A stretch of 64,000 nucleotides of DNA, taken from Deinococcus fonticola (lineage in GTDB: Bacteria; Deinococcota; Deinococci; Deinococcales; Deinococcaceae). Position 1 is the stretch's first letter, and every line of letters starts with the position of its first letter. The stretch lies in assembly GCF_004634215.1 (NCBI RefSeq), contig NZ_SMMH01000022.1:1-64000 (forward strand). The letters run 5' to 3'. The notes under the pieces are model-generated. The model was not told the origin of the DNA and ran no database searches. It saw only the letters and a program-made list of their open reading frames with translations. Shown here in pieces: positions 6,088 to 14,901 of the stretch. The position numbers and the translations under genes were made by a program.

Positions 6088-8072
6088 GCCGTGAGTCCTT
6101 CACGTGGAGCGGGGGCGGGCGTGACGCGGGGAACCAGTTCGCGCACGGGAGCGCCCAGGCTCAGGCCCGTGCCGAGCATCAGCAGCAGGGTGCCCCACCA
6201 CAACCACGACACCATCGGCGAGTCGATAACCGCCACGGTCGCCCACTTCTGGTCATGCTCGGCCTTCAGGAGCGTTACGTAAGTGTCGCCCATCAGGTGG
6301 TACTTCACGGCGGGCATGGCGACGGGCTGCTGCGGCTGGTTGATGTACGTGTTCATCTTGGGCGTCAGCGTTTCCTTGTTCACCTGCACGGTGGCGACGC
6401 TGCTGAAGCGCTCGGGGCGTTCCTCGGTGTTCATGGCGGTCAGGGTCACGGTCTTGCCCAGCACGGTCTGCGGTTTGTTCAGTTGCAGCGTGACTTCCTG
6501 CCGGGCCTTGTAGGTGCTGCTAAAGCCGATGCCCAGCGCGATCATGACGATGCCCAGGTGCGCCAGGTACGCGCCGTAACGCCGGGGGTGTTCGCGCACC
6601 AGGCGGGGAACGCTGCCCAGGCCGCCACGGGCACGGGCACTGTCCCACACCAGTTGGCCCAGCCCCACCAAGTTGTAAAGGCACAGGCCCACGCACAGCG
6701 CCAGCCCGATGTTCCGCACCCCCAGCGCGAAGGCAGCCACGGTTCCCACGATGCCCGCGATGGCGGGCGCACGCACCGACTGCCACAGCGAACCGTTCAG
6801 ACGCCGCCACGGCAGCATGGGGCCAATCCCCATGAACAGCAGCAGCAGCAGGCCAATCGGAATAGCGAAACGGTCATAGAAGGTCGGCCCGACGATGGTA
6901 CGGAACCCGCGCGTGGCCTCCATCACGATGGGGAAGAGGGTCGCCAGCACCACCAGCGCCGCGAACACCACGAACAGCACGTTCCCGGCCAGCACCGCCC
7001 CTTCGCGCGAAACAGGGTGGTCGAGGCTGTGCGGGTCACGAATCTGCGGCAGCCGCCAGGTCGCCAGGCCAGCCCCGATGACGACCAGCGTCGTGAAGAA
7101 GGCCAGGAACAGCGGCCCGATTGGCCCGGTGCCGAAAGCGTGAACGCTCTCCACCACGCCACTGCGCGTCAGGAAGGTGCCCAGCACCGTGGCCGCGTAG
7201 GCGAACACGATCAGGTAAACGTTCCAGACCTTCAGCATGCGGCGGCGCTCCTGAATCTGCACACTGTGAATGAAGGCGGTCGCCAGCAACCACGGAATAA
7301 ACGAGGCATTCTCCACCGGATCCCAGGCCCAGTACCCACCCCAGCCCAGGATCTCGTAACTCCACCAGCCGCCTGCCAGGATCGCCATGGTCAGGAAGCC
7401 CCAGGCGACCATCGTCCAGCGGCGCGTCTGAATCAGCCAGGACTCGCCCAGGCGACCCGTGACCAGGGCAGCAATAGCGTAAGCGAAGGGCACGCTGAGG
7501 CCCACGAAGCCCAGGTACATCAGCACCGGGTGAACCGCCATCATCCAGTGGTTTTGCAGCAGCGGATTAGGCCCCATGCCCTGCTGCGGCACGTCCACCA
7601 CCGGCGTGAAGGGACTGGCGATGGTCAGGTTGAGGCCCACGAAGAACAGCACCGACAGCGCCTGCACGCTCATGACCCAGGGGCGCAGCACGTCCCGCCG
7701 GGCGGTCAGGGACACCAGGAAGGCGTACAGCGACAGAATCCACGCCCACAGCAGAATGCTGCCATCCAGCGCCGCCCACAGGGTCACGACCTTCACCCAC
7801 GTCGGGGACACGCTCATGGAGTGCTCGGCCACGTACCGCACCGTGAAATCATCCTTTAAGATCGCGTACTCCAGCGTGCCGATGGCCAGCGTCACGAAAA
7901 AGAAATTGCCCCACAGCGCCAGGCGCGTGCTCTGCTCCAGGCGTGAGTCGCCGCGCCGCCCGGCCAGTACCCCGCTGATCAGGGCATAGAGCGTGAACGC
8001 GAAAGCAAACAGCAGCGCCAGTGTCCCCGCCGCCCCCAGCGGACTGAACGCCAGTCCAAGAAACTCAGTCAT
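6084..8072 (-). CDS. ccmF: cytochrome c haem lyase subunit CcmF
   Basis: The 662-residue polytopic membrane protein carries the tryptophan-rich haem-handling motif WGGYWAWDPVENASFIPWLL and the conserved QNHWMMAVHPVLMYLGF periplasmic histidine region. CcmF attaches haem b to apocytochrome c together with CcmH and CcmI. Start: ATG at 8072, because TACCCT (minus strand, 8079-8084) ends six bases before it, the pattern of a leaderless transcript, and there is no ribosome-binding site; an ATG ten codons upstream is less likely. This is the first gene of the ccm operon; ccmABCE are not in the window. Confidence 0.95.
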   Translation of the reverse strand: MTEFLGLAFSPLGAAGTLALLFAFAFTLYALISGVLAGRRGDSRLEQSTRLALWGNFFFVTLAIGTLEYAILKDDFTVRYVAEHSMSVSPTWVKVVTLWAALDGSILLWAWILSLYAFLVSLTARRDVLRPWVMSVQALSVLFFVGLNLTIASPFTPVVDVPQQGMGPNPLLQNHWMMAVHPVLMYLGFVGLSVPFAYAIAALVTGRLGESWLIQTRRWTMVAWGFLTMAILAGGWWSYEILGWGGYWAWDPVENASFIPWLLATAFIHSVQIQERRRMLKVWNVYLIVFAYAATVLGTFLTRSGVVESVHAFGTGPIGPLFLAFFTTLVVIGAGLATWRLPQIRDPHSLDHPVSREGAVLAGNVLFVVFAALVVLATLFPIVMEATRGFRTIVGPTFYDRFAIPIGLLLLLFMGIGPMLPWRRLNGSLWQSVRAPAIAGIVGTVAAFALGVRNIGLALCVGLCLYNLVGLGQLVWDSARARGGLGSVPRLVREHPRRYGAYLAHLGIVMIALGIGFSSTYKARQEVTLQLNKPQTVLGKTVTLTAMNTEERPERFSSVATVQVNKETLTPKMNTYINQPQQPVAMPAVKYHLMGDTYVTLLKAEHDQKWATVAVIDSPMVSWLWWGTLLLMLGTGLSLGAPVRELVPRVTPAPAPREGLTA

Positions 8073-8225
8073 GCCTACAGGGTAGCCCGCCGCCCCCTGC
8101 AAAAAGAGGGGCGAGAGTCACGGAAGCAGCCGGGTCAAGCAAGGGGTCAAGCAGGAAAGCGCCCCTGGCCGCCTGCTGGGCTGCTCATTTCGCCGGAAAG
8201 AGGGCCAACCGCTCAGTCTGCCTAT

Positions 8226-8247
8226 AAGCAGGTAAGCAGGTACCTGC
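8226..8247. repeat. AAGCAGGT direct repeat with GCAGGTACCTGC palindrome
   Basis: In the 300-base gap between ccmF and sodC, AAGCAGGT occurs twice in tandem (8226-8241), and the second copy forms part of a perfect 12-base palindrome (8236-8247). It is a possible binding site; the rest of the gap holds only a second short direct repeat (GGGTCAAGCA, near 8130-8155). Confidence 0.35.
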
Positions 8248-8382
8248 AAAGAAGGCTGACGGCAACTGGAGGTCGCTGTGTTTCCTCCGCTGACCGAACA
8301 GGTGAGGTTTATGTGAACCGCAGCATTTCCTCACGCCGCCCCCTTACGCTGACACTGAAACACCCTCTGGGAGGCTGAAAAC

Positions 8383-8925
8383 ATGAAGCAAGGACTAACC
8401 CTCACTGCCCTCGCCCTGACCGCCACGCTCGCCAGTTGCACCATGATGACCGGCCCCCGAGCCACGGCGAACCTGCTCGACCCCAACGACAAGGCGGTGG
8501 GCAGCGTCACCTTCACCCGCGAAGGCGGCGGCACCCGCGTGAAGGTCAGCGTCAGCGGCCTGGCCCCCGGACAGCACGGCATGCACATTCATATGAATGC
8601 CAGTTGCAGCAACAGCACCGACGCCAGCGGCAACACCGTTATTTTTGGCGGTGCGGGCGGCCATTTCGACCCCAGCAACGCCATGAAGCACGCCAGTCCC
8701 GAAACGCCCAACACGGCGGGGCACGGCGGGGACATCCCCATGATCACGGTCAACAGCGACGGTGTGGGCAGCGCCGATTTCCTGACCACCAAAGTCAGCC
8801 TCAGCGGCCCGGACAGCGTAATGGGCCGCAGCATCGTCATTCACGCAGCCGCCGACGATTACAAGACCGATCCGGCCGGCAACAGCGGCGCCCGCCTCGT
8901 TTGCGGCGTCATCAACCAGGGCTGA
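8383..8925 (+). CDS. sodC: copper/zinc superoxide dismutase, lipoprotein
   Basis: The 180-residue protein has a lipoprotein signal (LASC, Cys 19) and the Cu/Zn-SOD fold. Metal ligands are all present: copper His 68, 70 and 154 with bridging His 93, zinc His 103, 114 and Asp 117. The disulfide pair is Cys 75 and Cys 174, and the catalytic arginine is Arg 171 in GNSGARLVCGVI. It would remove superoxide at the outer face of the membrane. ATG at 8383 follows GGGAGG. It is transcribed alone, with a convergent cupin gene 11 bases after its stop. Confidence 0.95.
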   Translation: MKQGLTLTALALTATLASCTMMTGPRATANLLDPNDKAVGSVTFTREGGGTRVKVSVSGLAPGQHGMHIHMNASCSNSTDASGNTVIFGGAGGHFDPSNAMKHASPETPNTAGHGGDIPMITVNSDGVGSADFLTTKVSLSGPDSVMGRSIVIHAAADDYKTDPAGNSGARLVCGVINQG

Positions 8926-8936
8926 ATAGGGCCGGG

Positions 8937-9344
8937 TCAACGCCCGGAGAAGTCCAGCCCGTATTCCTCATTCAGTCGCGCCAGCAAGTCCGGCGCGGCT
9001 TTCTCTTGCAGCAACTGGCGTAGCCGGACGAAGTAATGCGCCAGGCCACCGGGATTCAGCATCAGCACCGCCTCGGCGTCGTGTGGGCCGGGGTTCCAGA
9101 AACGGTGCAGCACGTGGGCCGGCAGAGAAACCACCTCGCCAGCCTGCGCCACCTGTTCTATGCCGTCCAGCAGAAAGTGAAGCGGCCCGCTCAGGACATA
9201 GAACGTCTCACGTTCCCGCGTGTGACGGTGCAGACCGCTGTTCGCCCCGGCTTTCAGATGCATGTGCATCACGCTCAGGTCATCCGTGACCAGTCGCGGC
9301 GTCAGGACGATGCTCCCCAGATCAATCACGTCGAGCCCGGTCAT
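8937..9344 (-). CDS. single-domain cupin protein
   Basis: A 135-residue cupin with motif 1 HRHTRERETFYVLSG (metal-binding His and Glu) and motif 2 PAHVLHRFWNPG. Cupins of this size may be sugar isomerases, dioxygenases or simple binding proteins, so the reaction is unknown. Its ATG overlaps the stop (TGA) of the upstream HAD-like remnant on the same strand, which suggests the two were once a coupled pair. It converges on sodC. Confidence 0.8.
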   Translation of the reverse strand: MTGLDVIDLGSIVLTPRLVTDDLSVMHMHLKAGANSGLHRHTRERETFYVLSGPLHFLLDGIEQVAQAGEVVSLPAHVLHRFWNPGPHDAEAVLMLNPGGLAHYFVRLRQLLQEKAAPDLLARLNEEYGLDFSGR

Positions 9345-9550
9345 GAAGGGATGGCACGCAGGTGCGCGATCAGGCGTCGCAGATACCCGTGCAACTCGGC
9401 CTGCTCACTCAGTTGCACGTCCGCGTGCGGCGTCAGGTGCGGGTGAGTGCCGATCTGTACCGCAAACCCGGCGGCCTCCAGCAGATCAGCGTCGTTGTCG
9501 CTGTCCCGACGGAGAATGGAGCGCTCTGGGGTGCCCCTCCACAGCGCGCG
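9341..9550 (-). pseudogene. truncated C-terminal piece of a HAD-like phosphatase
   Basis: An open frame without an ATG, GTG or TTG near its beginning encodes RRDSDNDADLLEAAGFAVQI and continues for 40 more residues to a stop overlapping the cupin ATG. SDNDxxLLEAAGxAVxIG matches HAD motif IV and the following strand; motifs I-III are missing. Upstream lies the divergent flavoenzyme gene, so the N-terminal three quarters have been lost. Too short for confident subfamily assignment (mannosyl-phosphoglycerate phosphatase-like enzymes are one option). Confidence 0.4.
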
Positions 9551-9577
9551 TCATTCGAAGAACTGCTCTAATGGTTT

Positions 9578-10699
9578 ATGGGACAGCACTTTCCTTTTAT
9601 GGTGGTGGGCGCGGGCGGAGCGGGCGCGGCAGCGGCGTATCACCTGGCGCGGCGCGGCCTAAAGCCCCTCCTGATCGAGCAGTTCCGCGTCGGGCATGAC
9701 CGGGGCAGCAGTTTCGGGCACTCGCGCATTTTCCGGCTGGCTTACGACGAGCCGGAGTACGCCAGCCTGGCACAGGAAGCCCTGCCGGCCTGGCGGGCGC
9801 TGGAGCAGGAGGTGAACATGCCGCTCTACACCCGCACGGGTGGCCTCGACCTGGGGCCGTCCGGCACGCCCACCCTGACGCAGACCCTGGCGGCACTGGA
9901 GCGCATCGGCGCCGTGGCCGAATCCCTGACCCGAGCTGAGTTGCGGCGGCGCTTTCCGCAGTGGCACGTGCCGGACGACTGGGCCGCGGTGTACGCGCCC
10001 GAGGCGGGCATCGTGAACCCGACGCAGACGGTGGAACTGCTGTGCGCCCTGACGAACGCGCACGGCGGGCAGGTGCTGGAGAACACCCGTGTGGACGGCA
10101 TCGATCTTGGCAAGCAGCTCGGCGTTCACACCGATGCCGGTTCATTCACGTGTGACCGGCTGGTGGTCACGGCCGGCGCGTGGACGGCAAAACTCTTTCC
10201 GGAATTGCAGGAGTGGCTGACCCCCACCCTGGCGGCCACCACGTTTTACCGCCCGCTGGAACCGCAGGCGTTCACGCCGCAGGAATTTCCCATTTTCATC
10301 ACGCACGACGAGTTCCAGGCGTACGGCTTTCCGTCTTTCGGCTTGCCGGGCGTGAAGATTGGTGTGGATGTCTCGCGGCCCGTGGTGGACGCCGACCTGC
10401 GCCCCTTCGACGTGCCAGGCGACGCGGCGCAGGCCAGCGACGAGTTCATGCGGCGTTATCTGCCGGACGCGGCGGGGTCAGTGATGCACCGCCAGACCTG
10501 CCTGATTACGCGTGCGCCCACCACGGATTTTTTGATGGCGGCGCATCCGCAGTGTGAGCAGATCATCGTGGCCTCGCCCTGTTCAGGTCACGGGTTCAAG
10601 TTCGTGCCGCTGCTGGGCGAAATCCTGGCGGCCAAAGCGCTGGGAGAGGCGCACCGCTGGGATCTGCCCCGGTTCGGTTTTCCGGCACGCTTCTCCTGA
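9578..10699 (+). CDS. FAD-dependent amine oxidase, sarcosine/N-methyltryptophan oxidase type
   Basis: The 373-residue product has the dinucleotide-binding motif VVGAGGAGAAAAYHLARRG (residues 9-27), the family motif GSSFGHSRIFRLAY, and near the C-terminus ASPCSGHGFKFVP, where the cysteine corresponds to the site of covalent FAD attachment in monomeric sarcosine oxidase and SolA. It would oxidise a secondary amine such as sarcosine or an N-methyl amino acid, producing formaldehyde and H2O2. The substrate cannot be chosen from sequence. ATG at 9578 has no clear ribosome-binding site. Confidence 0.85.
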   Translation: MGQHFPFMVVGAGGAGAAAAYHLARRGLKPLLIEQFRVGHDRGSSFGHSRIFRLAYDEPEYASLAQEALPAWRALEQEVNMPLYTRTGGLDLGPSGTPTLTQTLAALERIGAVAESLTRAELRRRFPQWHVPDDWAAVYAPEAGIVNPTQTVELLCALTNAHGGQVLENTRVDGIDLGKQLGVHTDAGSFTCDRLVVTAGAWTAKLFPELQEWLTPTLAATTFYRPLEPQAFTPQEFPIFITHDEFQAYGFPSFGLPGVKIGVDVSRPVVDADLRPFDVPGDAAQASDEFMRRYLPDAAGSVMHRQTCLITRAPTTDFLMAAHPQCEQIIVASPCSGHGFKFVPLLGEILAAKALGEAHRWDLPRFGFPARFS

Positions 10700-10784
10700 G
10701 AAGGAGAGCGGTGAGTGTGGTATACAGTGCTTCAATCCACAATTTAGCCCGCCTCCCCAAGCCTGCTTGCCCGAAGGAGACCGT

Positions 10785-11558
10785 ATGCGCCGTATCTTGC
10801 CCCTGCTGGCCCTGACCCTGTTTGCCGGAAGTGCCGCTCACGCTCAAGCCCAGGCTGCGCCGCCCACCCTGACCCGGGGTGTGCTGAAAATTGCCATCGA
10901 GGGCACCTACGCCCCCTTCACCTACAAGGACGATAAGGGCAACCTGACCGGCTACGACGTGGATTTCGCCCGCCTGCTCGCCGCCCGGCTGGGCCTGAAG
11001 CCCGAGTTCGTGCTGACCGAGTGGGGCGGCATCCTGGCCGGATTGCAGGCGAACAAGTACGATGTGATCGTCAACCAGGTGGGCATCACCGCCGAGCGCC
11101 AGAAGACCATCGCCTTCAGCGAACCGTACACCTACAGCCGCCCGCAGATTGCCGTCCACAGCGTCAAAGGCGCGGACTACAAGGCGCTGGCCGACCTGAA
11201 AGGCAAGCGCGTGGGGGTGGGCCTGGGCACCACCTTCGAGAAAGACCTGATCGCGGCGGGCGGCATCAACATCGTGACCTATCCCGGCACGCCCGAGTAC
11301 CTGGCTGACCTGGCGGCCGGCCGGCTGGACGCCATTTACAACGACAAGCTGCTGATCGGTTACCTGGCCAAATCGCAGGGGCTGCCCATCAAGGGCGTCG
11401 GTTCGGCGGGTTCGGTCGATCAGATGGGCGTCGCCATGAAAAAGACGAACATCGTCCTGAAAGTCGCCATCGACCGCGCCACCCGGCAGATGAAGGCCGA
11501 CGGCACGCTGGCGAAACTGGGCGAGAAGTGGTTCGGGCAGGACGTCAGCAAACCCTGA
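10785..11558 (+). CDS. polar amino acid ABC transporter substrate-binding protein (copy 1)
   Basis: A 257-residue periplasmic protein with a signal peptide (residues 1-23, AAHAQA) and the SBP_bac_3 pattern: GVLKIAIEGTYAPFTYKDDK, LTGYDVDFARLLAARLGL, ILAGLQANKYDVIVNQVGIT, LADLAAGRLDAIYNDKLL. It resembles cystine- and polar-amino-acid-binding proteins. ATG at 10785 follows GAAGGAGA. It lies 134 bases upstream of the matching permease gene and is a close paralogue of the product at 12553-13311, almost identical even in DNA around the ILAGLQANKYDVIVNQV segment. Confidence 0.9.
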   Translation: MRRILPLLALTLFAGSAAHAQAQAAPPTLTRGVLKIAIEGTYAPFTYKDDKGNLTGYDVDFARLLAARLGLKPEFVLTEWGGILAGLQANKYDVIVNQVGITAERQKTIAFSEPYTYSRPQIAVHSVKGADYKALADLKGKRVGVGLGTTFEKDLIAAGGINIVTYPGTPEYLADLAAGRLDAIYNDKLLIGYLAKSQGLPIKGVGSAGSVDQMGVAMKKTNIVLKVAIDRATRQMKADGTLAKLGEKWFGQDVSKP

Positions 11559-11567
11559 TCGGCGGGC

Positions 11568-11609
11568 CATGAGCTGTGGGCCATAAGGAATAATGGCCCG
11601 TAGCTCGTG
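11568..11609. repeat. strong hairpin between binding protein and permease genes
   Basis: GGGCCAT (11578-11584) pairs with ATGGCCC (11593-11599), and an outer arm CATGAGCT/AGCTCGTG continues it across a GT/GT internal loop. No T-run follows. In an ABC operon such a stem often protects the binding-protein mRNA and lowers permease expression; that is inference. Confidence 0.5.
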
Positions 11610-11692
11610 CAGAAGGCGGCGCGTGGATGGACAGTGAAGACGCGCCTGTCTTTTGCGCGGCATACTCTGGGGCACGAGAGGCCGGGTAACGC

Positions 11693-12370
11693 ATGGATCT
11701 AGAGCAATGGAAACTCATTCTGAGCAGTGCCGCGGCGTCCTTCCCGGTGCTGATCAAGGCCGCGCCCATCACCATCGGGTTTGCGCTGGCGGCCATGCTG
11801 CTGGGTTTGCCGCTGGCGCTACTGGTGGCCCTGACGCGCCTGTACGGCCCCGCGCCCCTGCGTTCGCTGGCGGCGCTGTACGTTTCGTTTATTCGTGGGA
11901 CGCCGCTGCTGGTGCAGATTTTCATGATCTACTACGGGCTGCCCAGCCTGGGCGTGACCCTGAATCCCATCACCGGCGGCATTCTGGCCCTGACGCTGAA
12001 TGCCGGGGCGTACCTCTCGGAAACCATTCGCGCGGCCATCGAGAGTATTCACAAGGGCCAGCATGAAGCCGCCTACAGCCTGGGCCTCAACCGCCGCCAG
12101 GTCATGCAACTGATCGTGCTGCCGCAGGCCGCCCGCGTGGCGCTGCCCAGCATGGGCAACAGCCTGATCGGGCTGGTGAAGGACACGTCGCTGGTGTCGG
12201 TGATTACCGTGGTGGAACTGCTACGCAGCGCCCAGCTGGTCATTGCCCGCACCTTCGAGCCGTTTGGCCCCTACCTGATGGCCGCGCTGATCTACTGGTT
12301 CATCAGCAGCCTGCTGGAACTCGTGCAGCGCAGCATGGAAAGGAGACTGGCGCGGGGCGTGGCGCGCTAA
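11693..12370 (+). CDS. polar amino acid ABC transporter permease
   Basis: A 225-residue His/Glu/Gln/Arg/opine-type permease with about five membrane helices. The cytoplasmic loop that docks to the ATPase reads EAAYSLGLNRRQVMQLIVLPQAAR. The N-terminal ITIGFALAAMLLGLPLALL and central YVSFIRGTPLLVQIFMIYYG segments are typical. It probably works with the binding proteins on either side. The cognate ATP-binding subunit is not in the window and must be encoded elsewhere. Confidence 0.92.
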   Translation: MDLEQWKLILSSAAASFPVLIKAAPITIGFALAAMLLGLPLALLVALTRLYGPAPLRSLAALYVSFIRGTPLLVQIFMIYYGLPSLGVTLNPITGGILALTLNAGAYLSETIRAAIESIHKGQHEAAYSLGLNRRQVMQLIVLPQAARVALPSMGNSLIGLVKDTSLVSVITVVELLRSAQLVIARTFEPFGPYLMAALIYWFISSLLELVQRSMERRLARGVAR

Positions 12371-12389
12371 AGAAACGCATCTTTTGTGA

Positions 12390-12440
12390 ACAAAGAGGGG
12401 GTGGGGCTGTTTCTGCGGATCAGCCAGCCGCTCTCTTTGT
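12390..12440 (+). terminator. possible imperfect terminator after the permease gene
   Basis: ACAAAGAG (12390-12397) and CTCTTTGT (12433-12440) are exact inverted arms enclosing a shorter GGCTG/CAGCC stem, followed by a moderately T-rich stretch. Confidence 0.35.
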
Positions 12441-12552
12441 CTTGTTTAGTCCACTCTCACACTATTATTGATCTTTTTTGTAAACTTGTGGATGTTGCTT
12501 TGACCGGGCACTGAAGTCCAGCCCTACCATTGACCTTTCAAGGAGCCTCAAC

Positions 12553-13311
12553 ATGAAAAAAACCCTGACCCTGCTGGCCCTGCTGGCCGGCACCACCGCT
12601 TTTGCCGCCAGCGCCCCCAGTACCCTGACCAAAGGCGTGCTGAAAATCGGTATGGAGGGCACCTACCCGCCCTTTACCTACAAGGACGACAAGGGCAACC
12701 TCACCGGCTTCGACGTGGACATCGCCAAAGCGGTGGCCGCCAAGCTGAATCTGAAACCCGAATTCGTGCTGACCGAGTGGAGCGGCATCCTGGCCGGATT
12801 GCAGGCGAACAAGTACGACGTGATCGTCAACCAGGTCGCCATCACCGCCGAACGCGAGAAAAGCCTGGCCTTCAGCCAACCCTACGTGTACAGCACGCCG
12901 CAGATCATCGTGAAGAAGGGCAGCACCTTCAACCCGAAAAGCCTCGCCGACCTGAAAGGCAAACGCGTGGGCAGCAGCCTCGGCAGCAACTACGAGCAGC
13001 AGCTCAAGGCCGCGGGCGGCATCAATATCGTCACCTATCCCGGAGCGGCCGAGGTTCTGGCCGACCTGGCCGCTGGGCGCATCGATGCCGGATACAACGA
13101 CAAACTGCTGGTCAATTACCTGATCAAGTCCCAGAACCTGCCCATCAAGGGCGCGGGCTTCGGCAAGGCCGACAGCATGGGCATCGCGCTGAAGAAGAAC
13201 AACCCCAGCCTGAAAGCGGCCATCGACCGCGCACTGCTGCAAATCAAGGCCGACGGCACCTACGCCAAGATCAGCGGCAAGTGGTTCGGACTGGACGTCA
13301 GCAAACCCTGA
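12553..13311 (+). CDS. polar amino acid ABC transporter substrate-binding protein (copy 2)
   Basis: A 252-residue secreted protein with signal peptide MKKTLTLLALLAGTTAFAA and the same SBP_bac_3 landmarks as copy 1 (GVLKIGMEGTYPPFTYKDDK, SGILAGLQANKYDVIVNQVA, GRIDAGYNDKLLVNYLIKSQ). It lacks the few extra residues of copy 1 and differs mainly in its second domain, which could mean a different ligand. AAGGAGC precedes the ATG. A 180-base AT-richer gap separates it from the permease, so it probably has its own promoter, and a strong terminator follows. Confidence 0.9.
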   Translation: MKKTLTLLALLAGTTAFAASAPSTLTKGVLKIGMEGTYPPFTYKDDKGNLTGFDVDIAKAVAAKLNLKPEFVLTEWSGILAGLQANKYDVIVNQVAITAEREKSLAFSQPYVYSTPQIIVKKGSTFNPKSLADLKGKRVGSSLGSNYEQQLKAAGGINIVTYPGAAEVLADLAAGRIDAGYNDKLLVNYLIKSQNLPIKGAGFGKADSMGIALKKNNPSLKAAIDRALLQIKADGTYAKISGKWFGLDVSKP

Positions 13312-13330
13312 AAAATATCATCACCTGAAG

Positions 13331-13368
13331 GCGGGGCACGACATCGGACGTGCCCTGCTTTCTTTTTG
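13331..13368 (+). terminator. intrinsic terminator after binding-protein copy 2
   Basis: GCGGGGCACG (13331-13340) pairs with CGTGCCCTGC (13349-13358, one G-T), followed by TTTCTTTTT. Confidence 0.85.
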
Positions 13369-13650
13369 CCCTGATCCCACAACCGCGTCACGGCTCGGCC
13401 CCGCTGCGTTGCGGAAGGGGTCGGTAGGACGCGTCCAGTGGTGCACAACCTCTGCAACAGGTCTCTTTCTGTCACCCGACGGCCGACCGATAGCACAAGG
13501 CGGGCGTCAGCAAGGCCGCAAATGTCAGGGAAATGCCAAGACTGCGCCGACCTGTCCAGTCTTGGGAGACGGGCTTGTGATGCCTCCACCTTTTTTCTGA
13601 TACATATTCAGAAGTCCAAAAACTTGTTTTTCTGCCACTGGAGGCGCCAC
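13369..13650. other. intergenic region upstream of the secreted protease
   Basis: No gene is evident over 280 bases. The open frame that extends upstream of the protease ATG lacks protease-like sequence and I treat it as non-coding. The last 60 bases are AT-richer and hold the dyad at 13595-13613. Confidence 0.4.
13595..13613. promoter_or_regulatory. TTCTGA-N7-TCAGAA dyad upstream of the protease gene
   Basis: A perfect inverted repeat with six-base arms around TACATAT, 38 bases before the protease ATG. TACATAT could also serve as a -10 element, so binding here could block transcription. It does not match the Deinococcus radiation/desiccation motif as I recall it. Confidence 0.4.
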
Positions 13651-14826
13651 ATGCGTACACGTAATGTTGTTCCCGCCGTCTTGTCCCTGTTGTTGCTGGC
13701 CGCCTGCCAGCAGACTCCCCTGCCCACCGCGAGTGGCCCTGTTCGTGGCCAGAAGACCTCGTCCCCGGGTGACATGACGGCGCAGGTCATCAACGGCACG
13801 GCCAGTGCCAGCGGCGCCCGCCCGTATCAGGTCGCGCTCCAGTACACCAGCAACAACCAGCAGTTCTGCGGCGGCACCGTCATCGCCCCCGACTGGATTC
13901 TCACCGCCTCGCACTGCGTCAAGGGCGGTCTGCCCAGCCAGCTGTACGTCCGTGCCGGCAGCCTGTACGCCACCAGCGGCGGCGTCACCCGCACCGTCAC
14001 CAGCATTCGCATGCACCCCAGCTACGTGGACGTCACCACCGGCTACGACGTCGCCGTGCTGAAACTCTCCTCCCCGCTGACCTACAGCAGCACCATCCAG
14101 CCCGCCGCCCTGCCCACGCCCACCTTTGCCAGCAGCGCCGCCGCCGTGGGCACCACACAGACCATCAGCGGCTGGGGCATGACTGTCGGCGGGAACACCA
14201 GCAGCAACAGCAGTTACCTGCGTGAGGCGAACCTGCCCGTGATCAGCAACGCCGACTGCGGCGCCCAGCTCGGCGCCACCATCACCAGCGGCATGATCTG
14301 CGGCAACAAGAACAGCCAGGGCCAGACCGGCTGCCACGGCGACAGCGGCGGCCCCTTCGCCAGCAAGCAGGGCGACCGCTTCTTCATCTTCGGGGTGGTC
14401 AGCTGGGGGATTGCCAACGTGTGTACCAAAGCCACGGCTTTTGCCCGCGTCGGCGAGTACCAGCCCTGGATCACCAGTGTGACGGGCGTTCAGGCCCAGA
14501 GCGGCGGCACGACCGGCCCGGTTCCCGGCAAGACCACCACGTACACGGGCAGTGTGGGCAGCGGCACCAGCAGCTACAAGCCCGGCAGCACTGGCTTCAC
14601 CTACGCCGGCGGCGCCCTGAAGGCCACCCTCAGCGGCCCCAGCGGCACCGACTTCGACCTGTACCTCCAGAAGCGCAGCAGCACCGGCACCTGGACCGAC
14701 GTGGCCTCCAGCGAGACCGGCACCAGCACCGAAAGCATCAACTACGCGGCTGGCAGCGGCACCTACCGCTGGGAAGTCTACGCCTACTCCGGCAGCGGTT
14801 CTTACACCCTCACCGAAACCAAGTAA
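13651..14826 (+). CDS. secreted S1-family serine protease with C-terminal PPC-like domain
   Basis: The 391-residue product begins with a lipoprotein-like signal (LLAAC, Cys 19). After a short propeptide, the mature enzyme probably starts at VINGTASASGARPYQVAL. The catalytic triad is His 88 (TASHC), Asp 133 (DVAVLKL) and Ser 232 (GCHGDSGGP). The residue six before the serine, aspartate in trypsin, is Thr 226, so Arg/Lys specificity is unlikely. Residues about 295-391 form a beta-rich domain of the bacterial pre-peptidase C-terminal type (TDFDLYLQKRSS, YRWEVYAYSGSGSYTLT). ATG at 13651 follows CTGGAGG. The enzyme is probably exported for extracellular protein breakdown. Confidence 0.9.
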   Translation: MRTRNVVPAVLSLLLLAACQQTPLPTASGPVRGQKTSSPGDMTAQVINGTASASGARPYQVALQYTSNNQQFCGGTVIAPDWILTASHCVKGGLPSQLYVRAGSLYATSGGVTRTVTSIRMHPSYVDVTTGYDVAVLKLSSPLTYSSTIQPAALPTPTFASSAAAVGTTQTISGWGMTVGGNTSSNSSYLREANLPVISNADCGAQLGATITSGMICGNKNSQGQTGCHGDSGGPFASKQGDRFFIFGVVSWGIANVCTKATAFARVGEYQPWITSVTGVQAQSGGTTGPVPGKTTTYTGSVGSGTSSYKPGSTGFTYAGGALKATLSGPSGTDFDLYLQKRSSTGTWTDVASSETGTSTESINYAAGSGTYRWEVYAYSGSGSYTLTETK

Positions 14827-14901
14827 GCCTCTGCCCGAACCAACTCAGCAAAGGCGGCCTGTGGTCACCCACGGCACGACAACGAGACACGAGGATGAAG
14901 A

